Origin: Icerya purchasi
Lineage: Eukaryota > Arthropoda > Insecta > Hemiptera > Monophlebidae
Reading direction: 5' to 3'
Assembly (NCBI GenBank): GCA_039619475.1
Contig: CM077116.1
Coordinates: 171,633,363 to 171,697,362, forward strand
DNA: 64,000 nt
Made by a program: the position numbers and the translations under genes. This document shows positions 62,059-63,700 of the stretch, piece by piece (positions within the stretch are counted from its first letter, which is position 1; each line of letters opens with the position of its first letter). The notes beneath the pieces are model-generated. The model saw nothing but the letters and a program-made list of their open reading frames with translations, was not told the origin of the DNA and did not search any database.

Positions 62059-63700
62059 CATTATTATTATTGGCTTATTATCTGAGTGTAATGCTTCAAA
62101 TAATACTATTTTTAATGTATTTTTATTTTTTTCACGTTCGCACGATGTTATAGGTAAAGAGTAATTTTACTGAACGGAAAATAATACGCACACCCATATG
62201 GAATGATATAAAGAAGGAACCAGAATCAGGATGAGCATGCTACAAACCACACTAAACGTTACGTACTACTGTCGGAGAGGAACATATATGTATTAAAAAA
62301 AGAGCCAGTGTGTTAATTGACCAAAAGATAATAACCGTTGACGGATAAACTAGTCGAATAGCTGGCAACAGCAGCGACATTTTCGGCGCGGCATGTAAAT
62401 TCTCCCGCGTGAAATTCTTTTACCGATTCTATCGTCAAAATACTGGTTCGACGGTTCATCGAGGCTACCGTTACGAAGTCGACCGTGGCATTGCTGTCGT
62501 GCTTGTCGCCGGATGACAGTACCGGTCTACCGTTAAAGGACCAGCTGATATTTAGCGGGAAATCCCCGTCTGACACTATGCATTGCACCGAAGCAAATTG
62601 GTTTTCCTGGTACGATTCGTTTCCGAAAGAAAATGGCATAATTTTCGGCGCAACTGTCACAATTGATAACATTTATATTACACGCTTTTTTATTCCTACA
62701 TGTTAATTAAAATTGTCGGTGGAAATAATAAAAGTGCTAATGAGGCTAATTAGAAAAACATACAAAAAAAAGGATGAAAAAAAGTAGAATTTTCATAACG
62801 GAGTAAGGACAAAATATATATATAAAAAAAAAACAAAAAAACAGCGACGTTCAATGAAAATGCACCTGATGGATGATACGAAAAAGAAAAAGTTTGATAG
62901 CACCGTTACAGAATGATAGTTCGGCGAGTCGAAGATTTTTTTAAGTAATTAAATTAGTAACGGAAGGCAGCAGTTGTGTATACAAATAGCGGATGATGAC
63001 CACCGTCGACGGACGATGAAGTTTGTACACATGGCGTGAAAATATGGTGCAATAGGAGCGCAGTACCGCAGATTAGTACGAAGTAATAAAAATGTTTCGA
63101 GAGATAAAAAATGAGACACATGGTTCAAAAAAATGAGAGCATGTAAATAAATAACAAAAAACAAATGTACACACATATTTACATACACGTTACAACAGAG
63201 ATTATTTGTTTGTTTTAAAGTACGAATAAAATGATTTTTCGAAAAGGTCGTTTAAGCACAAAAGCCGTTGAACGGGTAGAGGTAAACACGAGAGAAAAAA
63301 CCCGGAAAAAACAAAAAAAACAAAAACAAAAGAAAGAACGGGTGTTAGTGTTTAATGCAGAAGCAGTTTTACGCAACAAAAGAAGGTTTTTCGTAGAAGA
63401 AAATTAAATCACCGTTGACGGATACTTGGATACTGCTGGAAACCGTTCCAGCCACATTCGTTGCCCAACAAGTATAATTTCCAGAATGTTTTTGAGTGAC
63501 AAACGGGGCATTCAGTAAACTCGTATCGTGTCCGACTTTGGTTAATTTTAATTCTAATTCGTCCGGAACGTACTGTTCGCCGTTGAACGTCCAGTATATT
63601 TGCAACGGTTTGTCACCCTTAGAAACGTGACAAACAAGTTGGAAACTGTCTCCGTAATAGACGTCCTCTTCCAACACTAATGGATTTATTCGTGGCAAAA
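7267..63700 (-). CDS. Dscam1: Dscam1, 3' part of gene (Ig7 cluster to cytoplasmic tail), overview
   Basis: Partial gene, transcribed from high to low coordinates. Exons in order encode alternative Ig7 exons, Ig8, Ig9, FNIII 1-4, Ig10, FNIII 5-6, alternative TM exons and the cytoplasmic tail, the domain order of arthropod Dscam1. Landmarks identical or nearly identical to fly Dscam1 include WILEPTDKAFAQGS (Ig8), NEGYYLCEA, PCLTVG (Ig10), YIAPPNRKLPPVPGSNYNTC and CPYATFHLLGFREEMDP (tail). Splice phases at all joins checked are compatible. In flies the protein is a homophilic neuronal receptor whose exon 4, 6, 9 and 17 choices give isoform diversity; it also acts in haemocytes. Exons 1-8 lie outside the window, and the last coding exon is unresolved. 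The multi-variant Ig7 cluster and paired TM exons separate it from Dscam2-4. Confidence 0.96.
7331..10254 (-). other. Dscam1 cytoplasmic intron (2.9 kb)
   Basis: No coding exon was found. It holds an (AAT)n-type repeat at about 8617-8650. A stretch at about 9285-9310 reads TTAGGTGGTTATCCCATAAG, which resembles a mariner terminal repeat. No partner repeat or transposase was seen nearby. Confidence 0.6.
10255..10434 (-). CDS. Dscam1: Dscam1 cytoplasmic exon, polyproline and SNEISEAECD
   Basis: 180 nt; acceptor AACAG, donor GTATGC. It encodes GSARNLPRNSSPEPPPPPPR, NHDVSNSSAGTNANDSKESN, EISEAECDRDMAMAGHGSTA. The six-proline run is an SH3/EVH1-type ligand. The NDSKESNEISEAECDRD string is shared with fly Dscam1. 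Phase 1 at both ends, so it could be skipped in frame. Confidence 0.95.
10549..10708 (-). CDS. Dscam1: Dscam1 cytoplasmic exon, YDEPANC/YDHYGSR
   Basis: 160 nt; acceptor TATAG, donor GTAATA. Phase 0 start: PRVTSRYFQIGSVDGANSTY, DEPANCTDEEPYGCYGAPYD, HYGSRNSVGRRSF plus G. It resembles the fly YDDPANC...PYDHYGSRGSMGRRS region, whose tyrosines are candidate phosphorylation sites. An overlapping minus ORF in another frame and a plus-strand ORF are shadows. Confidence 0.93.
10709..12127 (-). other. Dscam1 intron (1.4 kb) with hAT-like insert
   Basis: It lies between the SQSM and PRVTSRY exons. Apart from the 328-bp hAT-like element it is plain A+T-rich sequence. The ORFs at 11.6-12.1 kb have no recognisable coding features. 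Confidence 0.7.
11184..11511. mobile_element. Non-autonomous hAT-like element with 8-bp TSD
   Basis: The element begins CAGTGGCGAATTTAGGC and ends CATCAAATCCGTCACTG, imperfect terminal inverted repeats of CAGTGRCGRATTT type. It is flanked by identical 8-bp direct repeats ATAAGAGG (11176-11183 and 11512-11519), the duplication length of the hAT superfamily. It has no transposase ORF. Internal GGCCTAGGCCCGTGAGGC is unusually G+C-rich for the window. Confidence 0.88.
12128..12321 (-). CDS. Dscam1: Dscam1 cytoplasmic exon, CPYATFHLLGFREE
   Basis: 194 nt; acceptor TGTAG, donor GTACGA. It encodes GVDDEICPYATFHLLGFREE, MDPAKIAATQFQTFPHQNGH, SGTIGPNTITQANGHVHQRS and GSQSM. The match to fly DDEICPYATFHLLGFREEMD is almost exact. 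It ends in phase 0 directly after SQSM, and the next exon starts with PR as in the fly sequence SQSMPR. Confidence 0.95.
12688..12831 (-). CDS. Dscam1: Dscam1 cytoplasmic exon, HATWDPR
   Basis: 144 nt; acceptor ATTAG at 12832-12833, donor GTAAAT. It encodes GYSSSFRSHATWDPRSRHMY, EELNGRGPHRGHLPACRNSD, ETLYQKCK. It aligns with fly LRSNHSTWDPRR...YEEL. A nearer TTTAG lies inside the exon (just before AAGTCACG) but using it would break the frame, so the more 5' acceptor was chosen. Phase 1 at both ends. Confidence 0.88.
12832..15461 (-). other. Dscam1 cytoplasmic intron (2.6 kb)
   Basis: A+T-rich, with (AAAT)n-like tracts around 12970-13045, poly-A near 13398-13413 and a 15-base poly-G at 15050-15064. 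No extra exon was recognised. Confidence 0.65.
15462..15617 (-). CDS. Dscam1: Dscam1 cytoplasmic exon with PPVP motif
   Basis: 156 nt; acceptor TGCAG, donor GTACAC. It encodes DGIIYDQSMINGNTMDKRHP, EFRDELGYIAPPNRKLPPVP and GSNYNTCDRIKR. The DELGYIAPPNRKLPPVPG stretch is nearly invariant in arthropod Dscam1 and contains a PxxP SH3-type ligand; binding of Dock/Pak signalling partners is known in flies and inferred here. Phase 1 at both ends. A small extra cytoplasmic exon could be hidden in the flanking introns. Confidence 0.95.
15618..18138 (-). other. Dscam1 intron after the TM exons (2.5 kb)
   Basis: It contains the plus-strand LINE fragment at 16.69-17.45 kb and a poly-T at about 15731-15756. 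No additional cytoplasmic exon was recognised, although a short alternative exon cannot be excluded. Confidence 0.6.
16690..17452 (+). mobile_element. Non-LTR retrotransposon remnant, RT active site to C-terminus
   Basis: The plus strand gives RFADDVVIMTENME (the F/YADD catalytic box) at about 16738-16789. This is followed, with frameshifts, by KTKIMTVKK, QKYFGSITIEDNKSTNEITG (cf. KYLGSIITEDG...EI), IAVYGYESCFLNEINKETRS and GLSRIEKISWTEMKTSQNVR. The order is that of the RT thumb and C-terminal region of insect LINEs. Stops and frameshifts show it is dead. It is inserted antisense to Dscam1. Confidence 0.82.
18139..18321 (-). CDS. Dscam1: Dscam1 alternative transmembrane exon B
   Basis: 183 nt; acceptor TTAAG (18322-18323), weaker donor GTGGTA. 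It encodes DIVSKPDDLFWIHQYFPWIP, SWIDMN, the membrane span ILVPAAVSIIILMLLIVMCV, and then AWHRHSPHQGQTLLR. It has little sequence in common with exon A but the same phase and position. Its acceptor is only 59 nt beyond the donor of exon A. Confidence 0.94.
18381..18566 (-). CDS. Dscam1: Dscam1 alternative transmembrane exon A
   Basis: 186 nt; acceptor TACAG (18567-18568), strong donor GTAAGT. It encodes EMVGHTRELSEYEDGTFRVT, DNETERF, then the hydrophobic span LIANLVMFIVVASVILVIVV and PFIVIYLL, followed by the stop-transfer RAKRNPK. It corresponds to one of the two alternative fly exon 17 forms. Phase 1 at both ends, as in exon B. In flies TM choice affects axonal versus dendritic targeting; that role is inferred here. 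Confidence 0.95.
20650..20905 (-). mobile_element. Non-LTR retrotransposon 3' end
   Basis: The minus strand reads WTGHIRRQSDGK and then, after a frame change, KKRNRGRPNRRWADDIVDAA, RTQWLGKTQDRRGWKILKEA and YINTI before a stop. The GRPxxRWxDDI...AQDRxxWxxxxEAY pattern is the C-terminus of common insect LINE RT proteins. Only the 3' end is present, as expected of 5' truncation. Confidence 0.8.
21251..21410 (-). mobile_element. tRNA-derived SINE with 11-bp TSD
   Basis: On the minus strand a tRNA-like head shows a box A-like TAGCGTAATTGG and a box B-like GCTTGATTCCCG. A unique body (CTCCGGGTTAATGTCTG) follows, then an A-rich tail (AAAAAATAAAAAATAAAAAT). It is flanked by near-identical repeats TGTAATTT(C/T)AC at 21240-21250 and 21411-21421, one mismatch. 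About 160 bp. It lies 147 bp from an FNIII exon, within the intron before the TM exons. Confidence 0.85.
21558..21724 (-). CDS. Dscam1: Dscam1 constant exon, FNIII-6 second half
   Basis: 167 nt; acceptor AACAG, donor GTAACT. It encodes SENDWTQVSNNIKLQGNYQL, HSLEPKTWYRLRVTAHNNAG, FKVGEYEFATLTLNG plus one G. It is the last constant ectodomain exon, and its phase 1 end joins either TM exon. Confidence 0.96.
21894..22070 (-). CDS. Dscam1: Dscam1 constant exon, end of FNIII-5 and start of FNIII-6
   Basis: 177 nt; acceptor CCCAG, donor GTAACT. It completes Gly and reads IGTGDTSDVLNTRTDGGKPV, VPDGGQFITVHTYTVNLQLA, AWGDGGCQMLYFVIEYKK, plus two bases of Lys. Homologous to the fly IGAGEASDILNTRT...AWKDGGCPMSHFVVESKK segment. 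The preceding intron (3.3 kb) holds a LINE remnant. Confidence 0.95.
22071..25397 (-). other. Dscam1 intron within FNIII-5 (3.3 kb)
   Basis: It holds a LINE fragment (23.57-25.11 kb), a short poly-G near 25267-25276 and poly-A near 25315-25335. A G+C-richer patch at about 22240-22385 (GATATTCGGCTCGGGCAATA) has no recognised identity. Confidence 0.7.
23570..25110 (+). mobile_element. Non-LTR retrotransposon remnant (RT)
   Basis: Plus-strand frames broken by stops give a Jockey-like RT series: HNVINEDQYGALYRG, DSLDLNSLIKLLKEIG, NKYTYIEIGNVQ, KLDMGV, DDIAVVLADRNEKVLEH (catalytic DD), LKINETKSNYMIFNKK and IKYLGVIINSNLKFYEHF. Near 24941-25080 a C-terminal CAICNLRDDVFHLLQGYNYN segment resembles the zinc-knuckle tail of such elements. 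Several deletions and frameshifts are present. The copy is antisense to Dscam1. Confidence 0.85.
25398..25629 (-). CDS. Dscam1: Dscam1 constant exon, FNIII-5 first part
   Basis: 232 nt; acceptor TTAAG, donor GTAAAA. It encodes APPHKPEISVAGFTNSTIVI, KLKPHPAESEPIHGYTLRYK, PEFGEMQTVQLAPNIDKYTI and ENLWCGSRYQISASAYN, plus GG of a split Gly codon. The exon must end at AATGG|GTAAAA, one base later than the other possible GT-proximal cut, to keep frame with the next exon. Confidence 0.95.
25745..26017 (-). CDS. Dscam1: Dscam1 constant exon, Ig10
   Basis: 273 nt encoding the whole tenth Ig domain: VPAKIASFSDNFTATYREDI, KLPCLTVGLPTPQILWKVKG, NDRMRQLPDGSLLIKAVTRT, DAGEYSCTVENSFGRDTIIH and RLQVN. First Cys in PCLTVG, Trp in ILWKV, second Cys in YSCTVEN. 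Acceptor TTCAG, donor GTAAGC. Phase 1 at both ends. Confidence 0.97.
26120..26276 (-). CDS. Dscam1: Dscam1 constant exon, FNIII-4 second half
   Basis: 157 nt; acceptor TACAG, donor GTAAGT. Phase 0 start: SEAKNEKVSPFQMSYEAKDL, QKQEQYEFWVTASTNVGEGQ, PSKTVTVSPNSK. It matches the fly segment YQMSFEATELEKNKPYEFWV. The 5' half has no Met upstream of QMSYEA. Confidence 0.95.
26670..26803 (-). CDS. Dscam1: Dscam1 constant exon, FNIII-4 first half
   Basis: 134 nt; acceptor CGCAG, donor GTAAGT. It encodes VPEAPSSVKAHVMSVESILV, SWKPPTQPNGIIVQYTVYYK and EVNKN, ending on a complete codon (phase 0). The next exon accordingly starts in frame. Confidence 0.96.
26981..27136 (-). CDS. Dscam1: Dscam1 constant exon, FNIII-3 second half
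   Basis: 156 nt; acceptor TCCAG, donor GTATTT. It encodes DESTRDTMITPSSETILHGL, KKYTNYSMEILAYTGGGDGV and RSNMIHCQTDQD. The LKKYTNY...GGDGVRS...HCQT string is the expected end of the third FNIII domain. Phase 1 at both ends. Confidence 0.96.
27137..27943 (-). other. Dscam1 intron within FNIII-3
   Basis: 807 bases of A+T-rich intron with poly-T/poly-A tracts. Nothing else recognised. Confidence 0.7.
27944..28185 (-). CDS. Dscam1: Dscam1 constant exon, end of FNIII-2 and start of FNIII-3
   Basis: 242 nt; acceptor TACAG, donor GTATAA. It completes Lys and reads MYTQYTIVVQAFNKLGPGPF, then AEGAPEQPPTDTTCTTLTSQ, IRVSWISPPLVSANGIIKGY and KVIFGPSETWL. The domain border is at the EGAPEQPP linker. Antisense ORFs over this exon are shadows. 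Confidence 0.95.
28186..29458 (-). other. Dscam1 intron within FNIII-2
   Basis: 1.27 kb of A+T-rich intron without recognised features. Confidence 0.7.
29459..29681 (-). CDS. Dscam1: Dscam1 constant exon, FNIII-2 first half
   Basis: 223 nt; acceptor AATAG, donor GTAAGT. It encodes APSGPPQDVRVEAVDHKTL, RVFWKPPERSEWNGEIQGYY, VGYKPTSSGDKPYVFEAIEF and KEDGKEHHLDIRNL, plus two bases of a Lys codon. It contains no Met. Close to fly APSGKPQNIKVEPV and WNGEILGYYVGYK. Confidence 0.95.
30132..30431 (-). CDS. Dscam1: Dscam1 constant exon, FNIII-1
   Basis: 300 nt encoding a whole fibronectin type III domain: EVPEVPYGLKILNKSGRSV, EMSWVAPYDGNSPIKKYVIE, IDRVQVPG, RPATTYNFRIVAENEIGLSE and ETVTIISAEE. The FNIII hallmarks are the Trp in MSW and the Tyr in TTYNFRI. 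Acceptor TACAG, donor GTAATA. Phase 1 at both ends. Confidence 0.96.
30526..30674 (-). CDS. Dscam1: Dscam1 constant exon, Ig9 second half
   Basis: 149 nt; acceptor TACAG, donor GTATAC. It encodes YTIREETQPTGVLSDLSIK, RTDRTDSALFTCIATN and SFGSDDSSINLIVQ. It holds the second Ig9 Cys (FTCIATN). It starts by completing the Arg codon split by the preceding intron and ends in phase 1. A 94-nt intron follows. Confidence 0.96.
30765..30912 (-). CDS. Dscam1: Dscam1 constant exon, Ig9 first half
   Basis: 148 nt; acceptor TTCAG, donor GTAATT. It encodes APPQFEVKLRNQTVHKGEPA, LQCVAKGEKPIGIVWNMNN and RLDSKGDN, plus two bases of an Arg codon. It carries the first Ig9 Cys and core Trp. Only the second half contains a Met, so much of it lies outside Met-initiated ORFs. 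A 90-nt intron separates it from the next exon. Confidence 0.95.
30913..33359 (-). other. Dscam1 intron between Ig8 and Ig9
   Basis: 2.4 kb. It has poly-T at about 31768-31801 and 31981-32000 and a short (GT/GC) tract near 32751-32765. ORFs on either strand show no coding signature. Confidence 0.7.
33360..33530 (-). CDS. Dscam1: Dscam1 constant exon, Ig8 second half
   Basis: 171 nt; acceptor ACTAG, donor GTATGT. It encodes GQSPGDYKDLKNNSDITVEE, LTIKNIQKSNEGYYLCEA and NGIGSGLSAVISINVQ. It holds the second Ig8 Cys (YYLCEA) and ends in phase 1. The match to the fly segment from DTPGEYKDLK onward is strong. Confidence 0.96.
33531..35203 (-). other. Dscam1 intron within Ig8
   Basis: 1.67 kb between the two Ig8 exons. 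It contains a (TA)n tract at 33868-33898 and an imperfect ~85-base direct duplication listed separately. Confidence 0.7.
33659..34045. repeat. Imperfect direct duplication of ~85 bases
   Basis: TTTGATTTAAGCCTTCATTG with CAGTCAGATTGC and AAACTGAAGATGTGATATTC (33659-33740) recurs as TTTGATTTAAGTCTCCATTG with CAGTCAGACCGT and the same AAACTGAAGATGTGATATTC string (33950-34045). The two copies flank the (TA)n tract. They differ by substitutions and a short insertion in the second copy. Confidence 0.8.
35204..35323 (-). CDS. Dscam1: Dscam1 constant exon, Ig8 first half
   Basis: 120 nt; acceptor TATAG, donor GTATGC. It encodes PPRWILEPTDKAFAQGS, KVECKADGFPKP and VTWKKAL, the first half of Ig8 with its first Cys and core Trp. 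It is the splice partner of every exon 9 variant: it begins with TA, which completes a GTA Val codon after the final G of any variant. Very close to fly Dscam1 over its whole length. Confidence 0.96.
35506..36308. mobile_element. Foldback element with ACCGACTTCAA termini
   Basis: A near-perfect inverted repeat has its left arm at about 35506-35690 and its right arm at about 35735-35922. The arms contain TACTCCCGATAAAATATATA and GATATCGTAATTCTTATACA and their complements. Further right, a segment with CATCAAAATCGGTTCATCTA, a 25-base poly-A and CCTCCTTTTTTGAAGTCGGT ends at 36308. ACCGACTTCAA at 35534-35544 is mirrored by TTGAAGTCGGT at 36298-36308. This tail type is familiar from dispersed insect repeats; its family is not named here. 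Non-coding. Confidence 0.8.
41488..41940 (-). pseudogene. Degenerate Ig-like segment
   Basis: The minus strand encodes LSKLNLPDAKLYTCEVDNSV and GTTKFSSEPKRFVEY, a good match to the end of an Ig domain (L.L.DAxLYTCxxxNxxG). Upstream, in an interrupted frame, ENLFKISCYS and KHNCDYSNN carry other Ig-like pieces, with stop codons and a frame change between. It may be a dead Ig7 variant or a captured copy from another Ig gene. The sequence does not closely match any of the twelve variants, so the origin is uncertain. Confidence 0.4.
42512..42745 (-). mobile_element. Mariner-like transposase N-terminal fragment
   Basis: Minus-strand reading YEQRTNIKFCLRLGKTFSEY resembles the mariner transposase N-terminus (QRxNIKFCxxLGKTxxE). 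The following residues lose similarity, and no catalytic DD34D region or terminal repeats were recognised nearby. Probably a decayed fragment. Confidence 0.5.
44273..44572 (-). CDS. Dscam1: Dscam1 alternative exon 9 variant 12 (Ig7), last of cluster
   Basis: 300 nt; acceptor CCTAG at 44573-44574, donor GTCAGT. It reads KPQIEPFSFNVQPLGGA, AVCVINAGDLPLQVSWLKNG, SVLSISPLTVSDSGN and YTCLANNSAGEAS, ending FHVKG. It is the variant closest to the constant Ig8 exon, from which it is separated by an 8.9-kb intron. Sister of variant 10. The 2-base start and 1-base end match the cluster. Confidence 0.95.
44903..45199 (-). CDS. Dscam1: Dscam1 alternative exon 9 variant 11 (Ig7)
   Basis: 297 nt; acceptor TGTAG at 45200-45201, donor GTAATT. 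It reads PPRIVPFSFDEPIYAGQ, VTCLVSDGDLPLNISWTFNG, ANLLLIDSADFKHCG and YTCWVFNPKSIYVANYT, ending LNIHG. Two oddities: an extra Cys (HCGNYTC where relatives have HRGNYTC) and an insertion around NPKSIYVA in place of the usual N-x-AG turn. Confidence 0.95.
45200..48666 (-). other. Intron between exon 9 variants 10 and 11
   Basis: 3.5 kb. It contains a 15-base poly-G at 45769-45783, the decayed plus-strand ORF at 46.6-47.24 kb, a GAA-rich tract at about 48159-48191 and a (CG/CA) tract near 48368-48384. No further Ig7 variant was recognised. Confidence 0.7.
46609..47242 (+). pseudogene. Decayed ORF of unknown (possibly transposon) origin
   Basis: A plus-strand frame from ATG at 46609 reads MCSEEVEDEVIVMQRNSDNL and continues after a stop as LDAEEEKIVSKFFDEPCCNR, KCNVSILRDMIEKSRNNFLE and LDTEQQDF, then another stop. 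A second segment (47027-47242) includes GITSFHHFKISSDGVAAKMY. The Cys cluster CCNRKC and acidic start suggest a former protein-coding element. I do not recognise the family. Confidence 0.45.
48667..48954 (-). CDS. Dscam1: Dscam1 alternative exon 9 variant 10 (Ig7)
   Basis: 288 nt; acceptor CGCAG at 48955-48956, donor GTTCGT. It reads KPQIEPFTFNTNPINSG, IMCTVAAGDLPLHISWLKNG, LVLTLSSVSKTDSGD and YTCHAANRAGDS, ending LNVKG. It is a clear sister of variant 12: both have KPQIEPF.FN, SWLKNG, a DSG turn and a VKG end. Confidence 0.95.
49488..49560. repeat. 9-base minisatellite (ARAACTGGT units)
   Basis: About eight units of the 9-mer AGAACTGGT/AAAACTGGT with small variations. In one plus frame it reads repeats of Thr-Gly-Lys/Arg, but without a surrounding gene. 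It lies in the intron between variants 9 and 10. Confidence 0.9.
49747..49796. repeat. (TA)n microsatellite
   Basis: About 25 TA units in the intron between variants 9 and 10. Confidence 0.95.
50415..50519 (+). CDS. Small plus-strand ORF with signal-peptide-like N-terminus
   Basis: A 34-codon frame begins MNCACVAVLLGLVICGPRAV and continues HAIAGNAKKDASER before TGA. It has a hydrophobic core (VAVLLGLVIC), a small-residue cleavage-like site (AVHA) and a polar remainder, the layout of a secretory signal. It lies antisense in a Dscam1 intron, 9 bases from variant 9. It is preceded by ~500 bases with higher G+C that could be a 5' UTR. It might be a complete micropeptide, the first exon of a nested gene on the opposite strand, or chance. 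A good donor site after the signal was not seen. Confidence 0.35.
   Translation: MNCACVAVLLGLVICGPRAVHAIAGNAKKDASER
50529..50831 (-). CDS. Dscam1: Dscam1 alternative exon 9 variant 9 (Ig7)
   Basis: 303 nt; acceptor TATAG at 50832-50833, donor GTAATG. It reads APRIVPFSFEQSVFAGS, ITCLVAQGDLPINLVWKFNG, TSILVIESTNDQHRG and YTCNARNEAGQT, ending LNING. The intron just after its donor contains a plus-strand ORF with a signal-peptide-like start (50415-50519). Confidence 0.95.
51499..51780 (-). CDS. Dscam1: Dscam1 alternative exon 9 variant 8 (Ig7), Met-free
   Basis: At 282 nt this is the shortest variant, open from acceptor TGCAG (51781-51782) to donor GTAAAA. It has no Met codon. It reads KPHIVPFEFAQPIFAGQ, VTCLVSEGDLPLQISWIYER, SALVIEATGADHRG and YTCSVTNAAGSS, ending LDVHG. 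Ser-Thr-His replaces the longer loops seen elsewhere. Phase matches all the other variants. Confidence 0.93.
51781..53683 (-). other. Intron between exon 9 variants 7 and 8
   Basis: 1.9 kb. (TA)n at 51916-51941, (AAAT)/(AATT) tracts around 53333-53386. No other Ig7 variant was found. Confidence 0.7.
53684..53986 (-). CDS. Dscam1: Dscam1 alternative exon 9 variant 7 (Ig7), GC donor
   Basis: 303 nt; acceptor TACAG at 53987-53988. It reads SPSILPFSFGETAV, VTCLATKGDLPLNISWYYHS, DQLLINSVRFEHRG and YGCRVQNGAGHAF, ending LLVNG. The only phase-compatible 3' end puts a GC, not a GT, at the donor (AATG|GCACGT, GC at 53682-53683). The nearest GT dinucleotides downstream would add 4 or 7 bases and break the frame. 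The exon itself is intact, so it is either a GC-AG exon or a variant that is no longer spliced. Confidence 0.9.
53987..54938 (-). other. Intron between exon 9 variants 6 and 7
   Basis: 0.95 kb with a short (ATC)n tract near 54055-54075 and poly-T near 54750-54772. Nothing else recognised. Confidence 0.7.
54939..55238 (-). CDS. Dscam1: Dscam1 alternative exon 9 variant 6 (Ig7)
   Basis: 300 nt; acceptor ATCAG at 55239-55240, donor GTTCGT. It reads GPKISPFSFGDKPL, VQCAVFEGDDPITISWYKNN, RRISILTIEKVSEQFSG and YSCLAENTVASDKYSSHL, ending LLVHG. It is the third member of the variant 4/5/6 subfamily. The first codon is completed as Ala (G+CG) rather than Val. A (TTA)n microsatellite lies just upstream in the intron. 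Confidence 0.95.
55239..57232 (-). other. Intron between exon 9 variants 5 and 6
   Basis: 2.0 kb. It begins (low side) with a (TTA)n microsatellite at about 55315-55349. The plus-strand ORF at 55568-56044 is Lys/Asn/Thr-rich low complexity without a recognisable domain and is not called as a gene. Confidence 0.65.
57233..57529 (-). CDS. Dscam1: Dscam1 alternative exon 9 variant 5 (Ig7), Met-free
   Basis: 297 nt, fully open between acceptor ATCAG (57530-57531) and donor GTTTGT (57231-57232). It contains no Met codon, so ORF callers miss it. It reads GPKIIPFPFGEKPF, AQCTIAEGDAPIDISWYRNQ, ISLLTIESVSEQHIAE and YSCSAQNKVASDNYTTKL, ending LLVTG. It is a sister of variants 4 and 6. The last codons are VTG where most variants have VHG, VNG or VKG. 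The PFPFGE motif carries Pro for the usual Ser. Confidence 0.93.
58079..58393 (-). CDS. Dscam1: Dscam1 alternative exon 9 variant 4 (Ig7)
   Basis: 315 nt; acceptor ATCAG at 58394-58395, donor GTTTGT. It reads GPKITAFSFGEKAF, VQCTVTEGDVPMNISWYKND, LLTIESVSEKHAA and YTCLAQNKVASDNYTTQL, ending FVHG. It is very close to variants 5 and 6, with the shared SWYKN turn and the NKVASDNYTT segment, so these three look like recent tandem duplicates. The open frame starts well upstream of the first Met, so a Met-initiated ORF would truncate the exon. Confidence 0.95.
59237..59280 (+). ncRNA. Degenerate hammerhead-ribozyme-like motif
   Basis: TCACC, GTGATTA, GGAG-CATTAT-CTCC, GAAAC, AT, GTC, GGTG in order. 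CACC/GGTG would form stem I and GGAG/CTCC stem II, and the GAAAC-AT-GTC spacing fits a minimal stem III. This is the topology of small hammerheads known from Penelope-like elements and some retrozymes. Two core positions differ (GTGATTA for CTGATGA), so it is likely inactive. Confidence 0.4.
60105..60281 (+). mobile_element. Non-LTR retrotransposon 3' end with (GAA)n tail
   Basis: The plus strand reads GKRPLGRPRIRWTDEIRKFR, ANWQEEAQDRSVGKKLGEAF, followed by a stop, QWTDNG and a (GAA)n run. GRPxxRWxDEI...AQDR...GEAF is the C-terminal signature of insect LINEs. Like the 20.7-kb fragment it is 5' truncated, but in the opposite orientation. Confidence 0.8.
60453..60740 (-). CDS. Dscam1: Dscam1 alternative exon 9 variant 3 (Ig7)
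   Basis: 288 nt. The acceptor is GCAAG at 60741-60742 and the donor GTTCGT at 60451-60452. It begins VPIKLTPFSFGDE, carries VQCIVSSGDQPVNLSWSFNG, SLTIDSISEKYAG and YTCTGTNAAG, and ends LFVHG. All core Ig residues (Cys, Trp, Asp/Tyr-x-Cys region) are present. Phase is compatible with the constant exons on both sides. Confidence 0.95.
61540..61602. repeat. Two-copy direct repeat of ~28 bases
   Basis: TCGGTTTTAAGACAAAATCT followed by CCCGGTTT occurs twice, separated by a few bases. A degraded reverse-complement relative appears near 3265-3318, so it is probably part of a dispersed repeat family. Confidence 0.75.
61999..62061. repeat. (ATT)n microsatellite
   Basis: About 20 units of a trinucleotide repeat in the intron between variants 2 and 3. 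It creates a spurious poly-Leu ORF. Confidence 0.95.
62336..62653 (-). CDS. Dscam1: Dscam1 alternative exon 9 variant 2 (Ig7)
   Basis: At 318 nt this is the longest variant here. The acceptor is GACAG at 62654-62655 and the donor GTTATT. It starts APKIMPFSFGNE and has VQCIVSDGDFPLNISW and FTCRAENVAAVAS, ending LSVNG. The extra length lies in the middle of the domain, in an insert with SGDKHDSNATVDF between the SFNGRP turn and the RRTSILTIESV strand. It has the same 2/1 phase as the other variants. Confidence 0.95.
62654..63412 (-). other. Intron between exon 9 variants 1 and 2
   Basis: 759 bases of A-rich intron; nothing else recognised. Above variant 1 (63701-64000) there is also no recognised exon. 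Confidence 0.7.
63413..63700 (-). CDS. Dscam1: Dscam1 alternative exon 9 variant 1 (Ig7)
   Basis: First variant of the cluster in this window, 288 nt. The acceptor AG is at 63701-63702 and the donor GT at 63411-63412 (GTGATT). It begins LPRINPLVLEED, lacking the PFSFGE motif of most other variants. It has the Ig cysteine in LVCHVSKGDKP, the core Trp in IYWTFNG, the second cysteine in YTCWATNVAG, and ends VSVNG. It starts with 2 bases of a codon and ends with 1, so it is interchangeable with the other eleven variants. More variants may lie upstream of base 64000. Confidence 0.93.

Larger units (their letters stand above)
60741..62335 (-). other. Intron between exon 9 variants 2 and 3
   Basis: 1.6 kb with a two-copy direct repeat at about 61540-61602, poly-A near 61799-61822 and a long (ATT)n microsatellite at about 61999-62061. 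No further variant exon was found. Confidence 0.7.

Noticed and set aside
61947..62153. Poly-Leu ORF
   Set aside because: Translation of an (ATT)n microsatellite.
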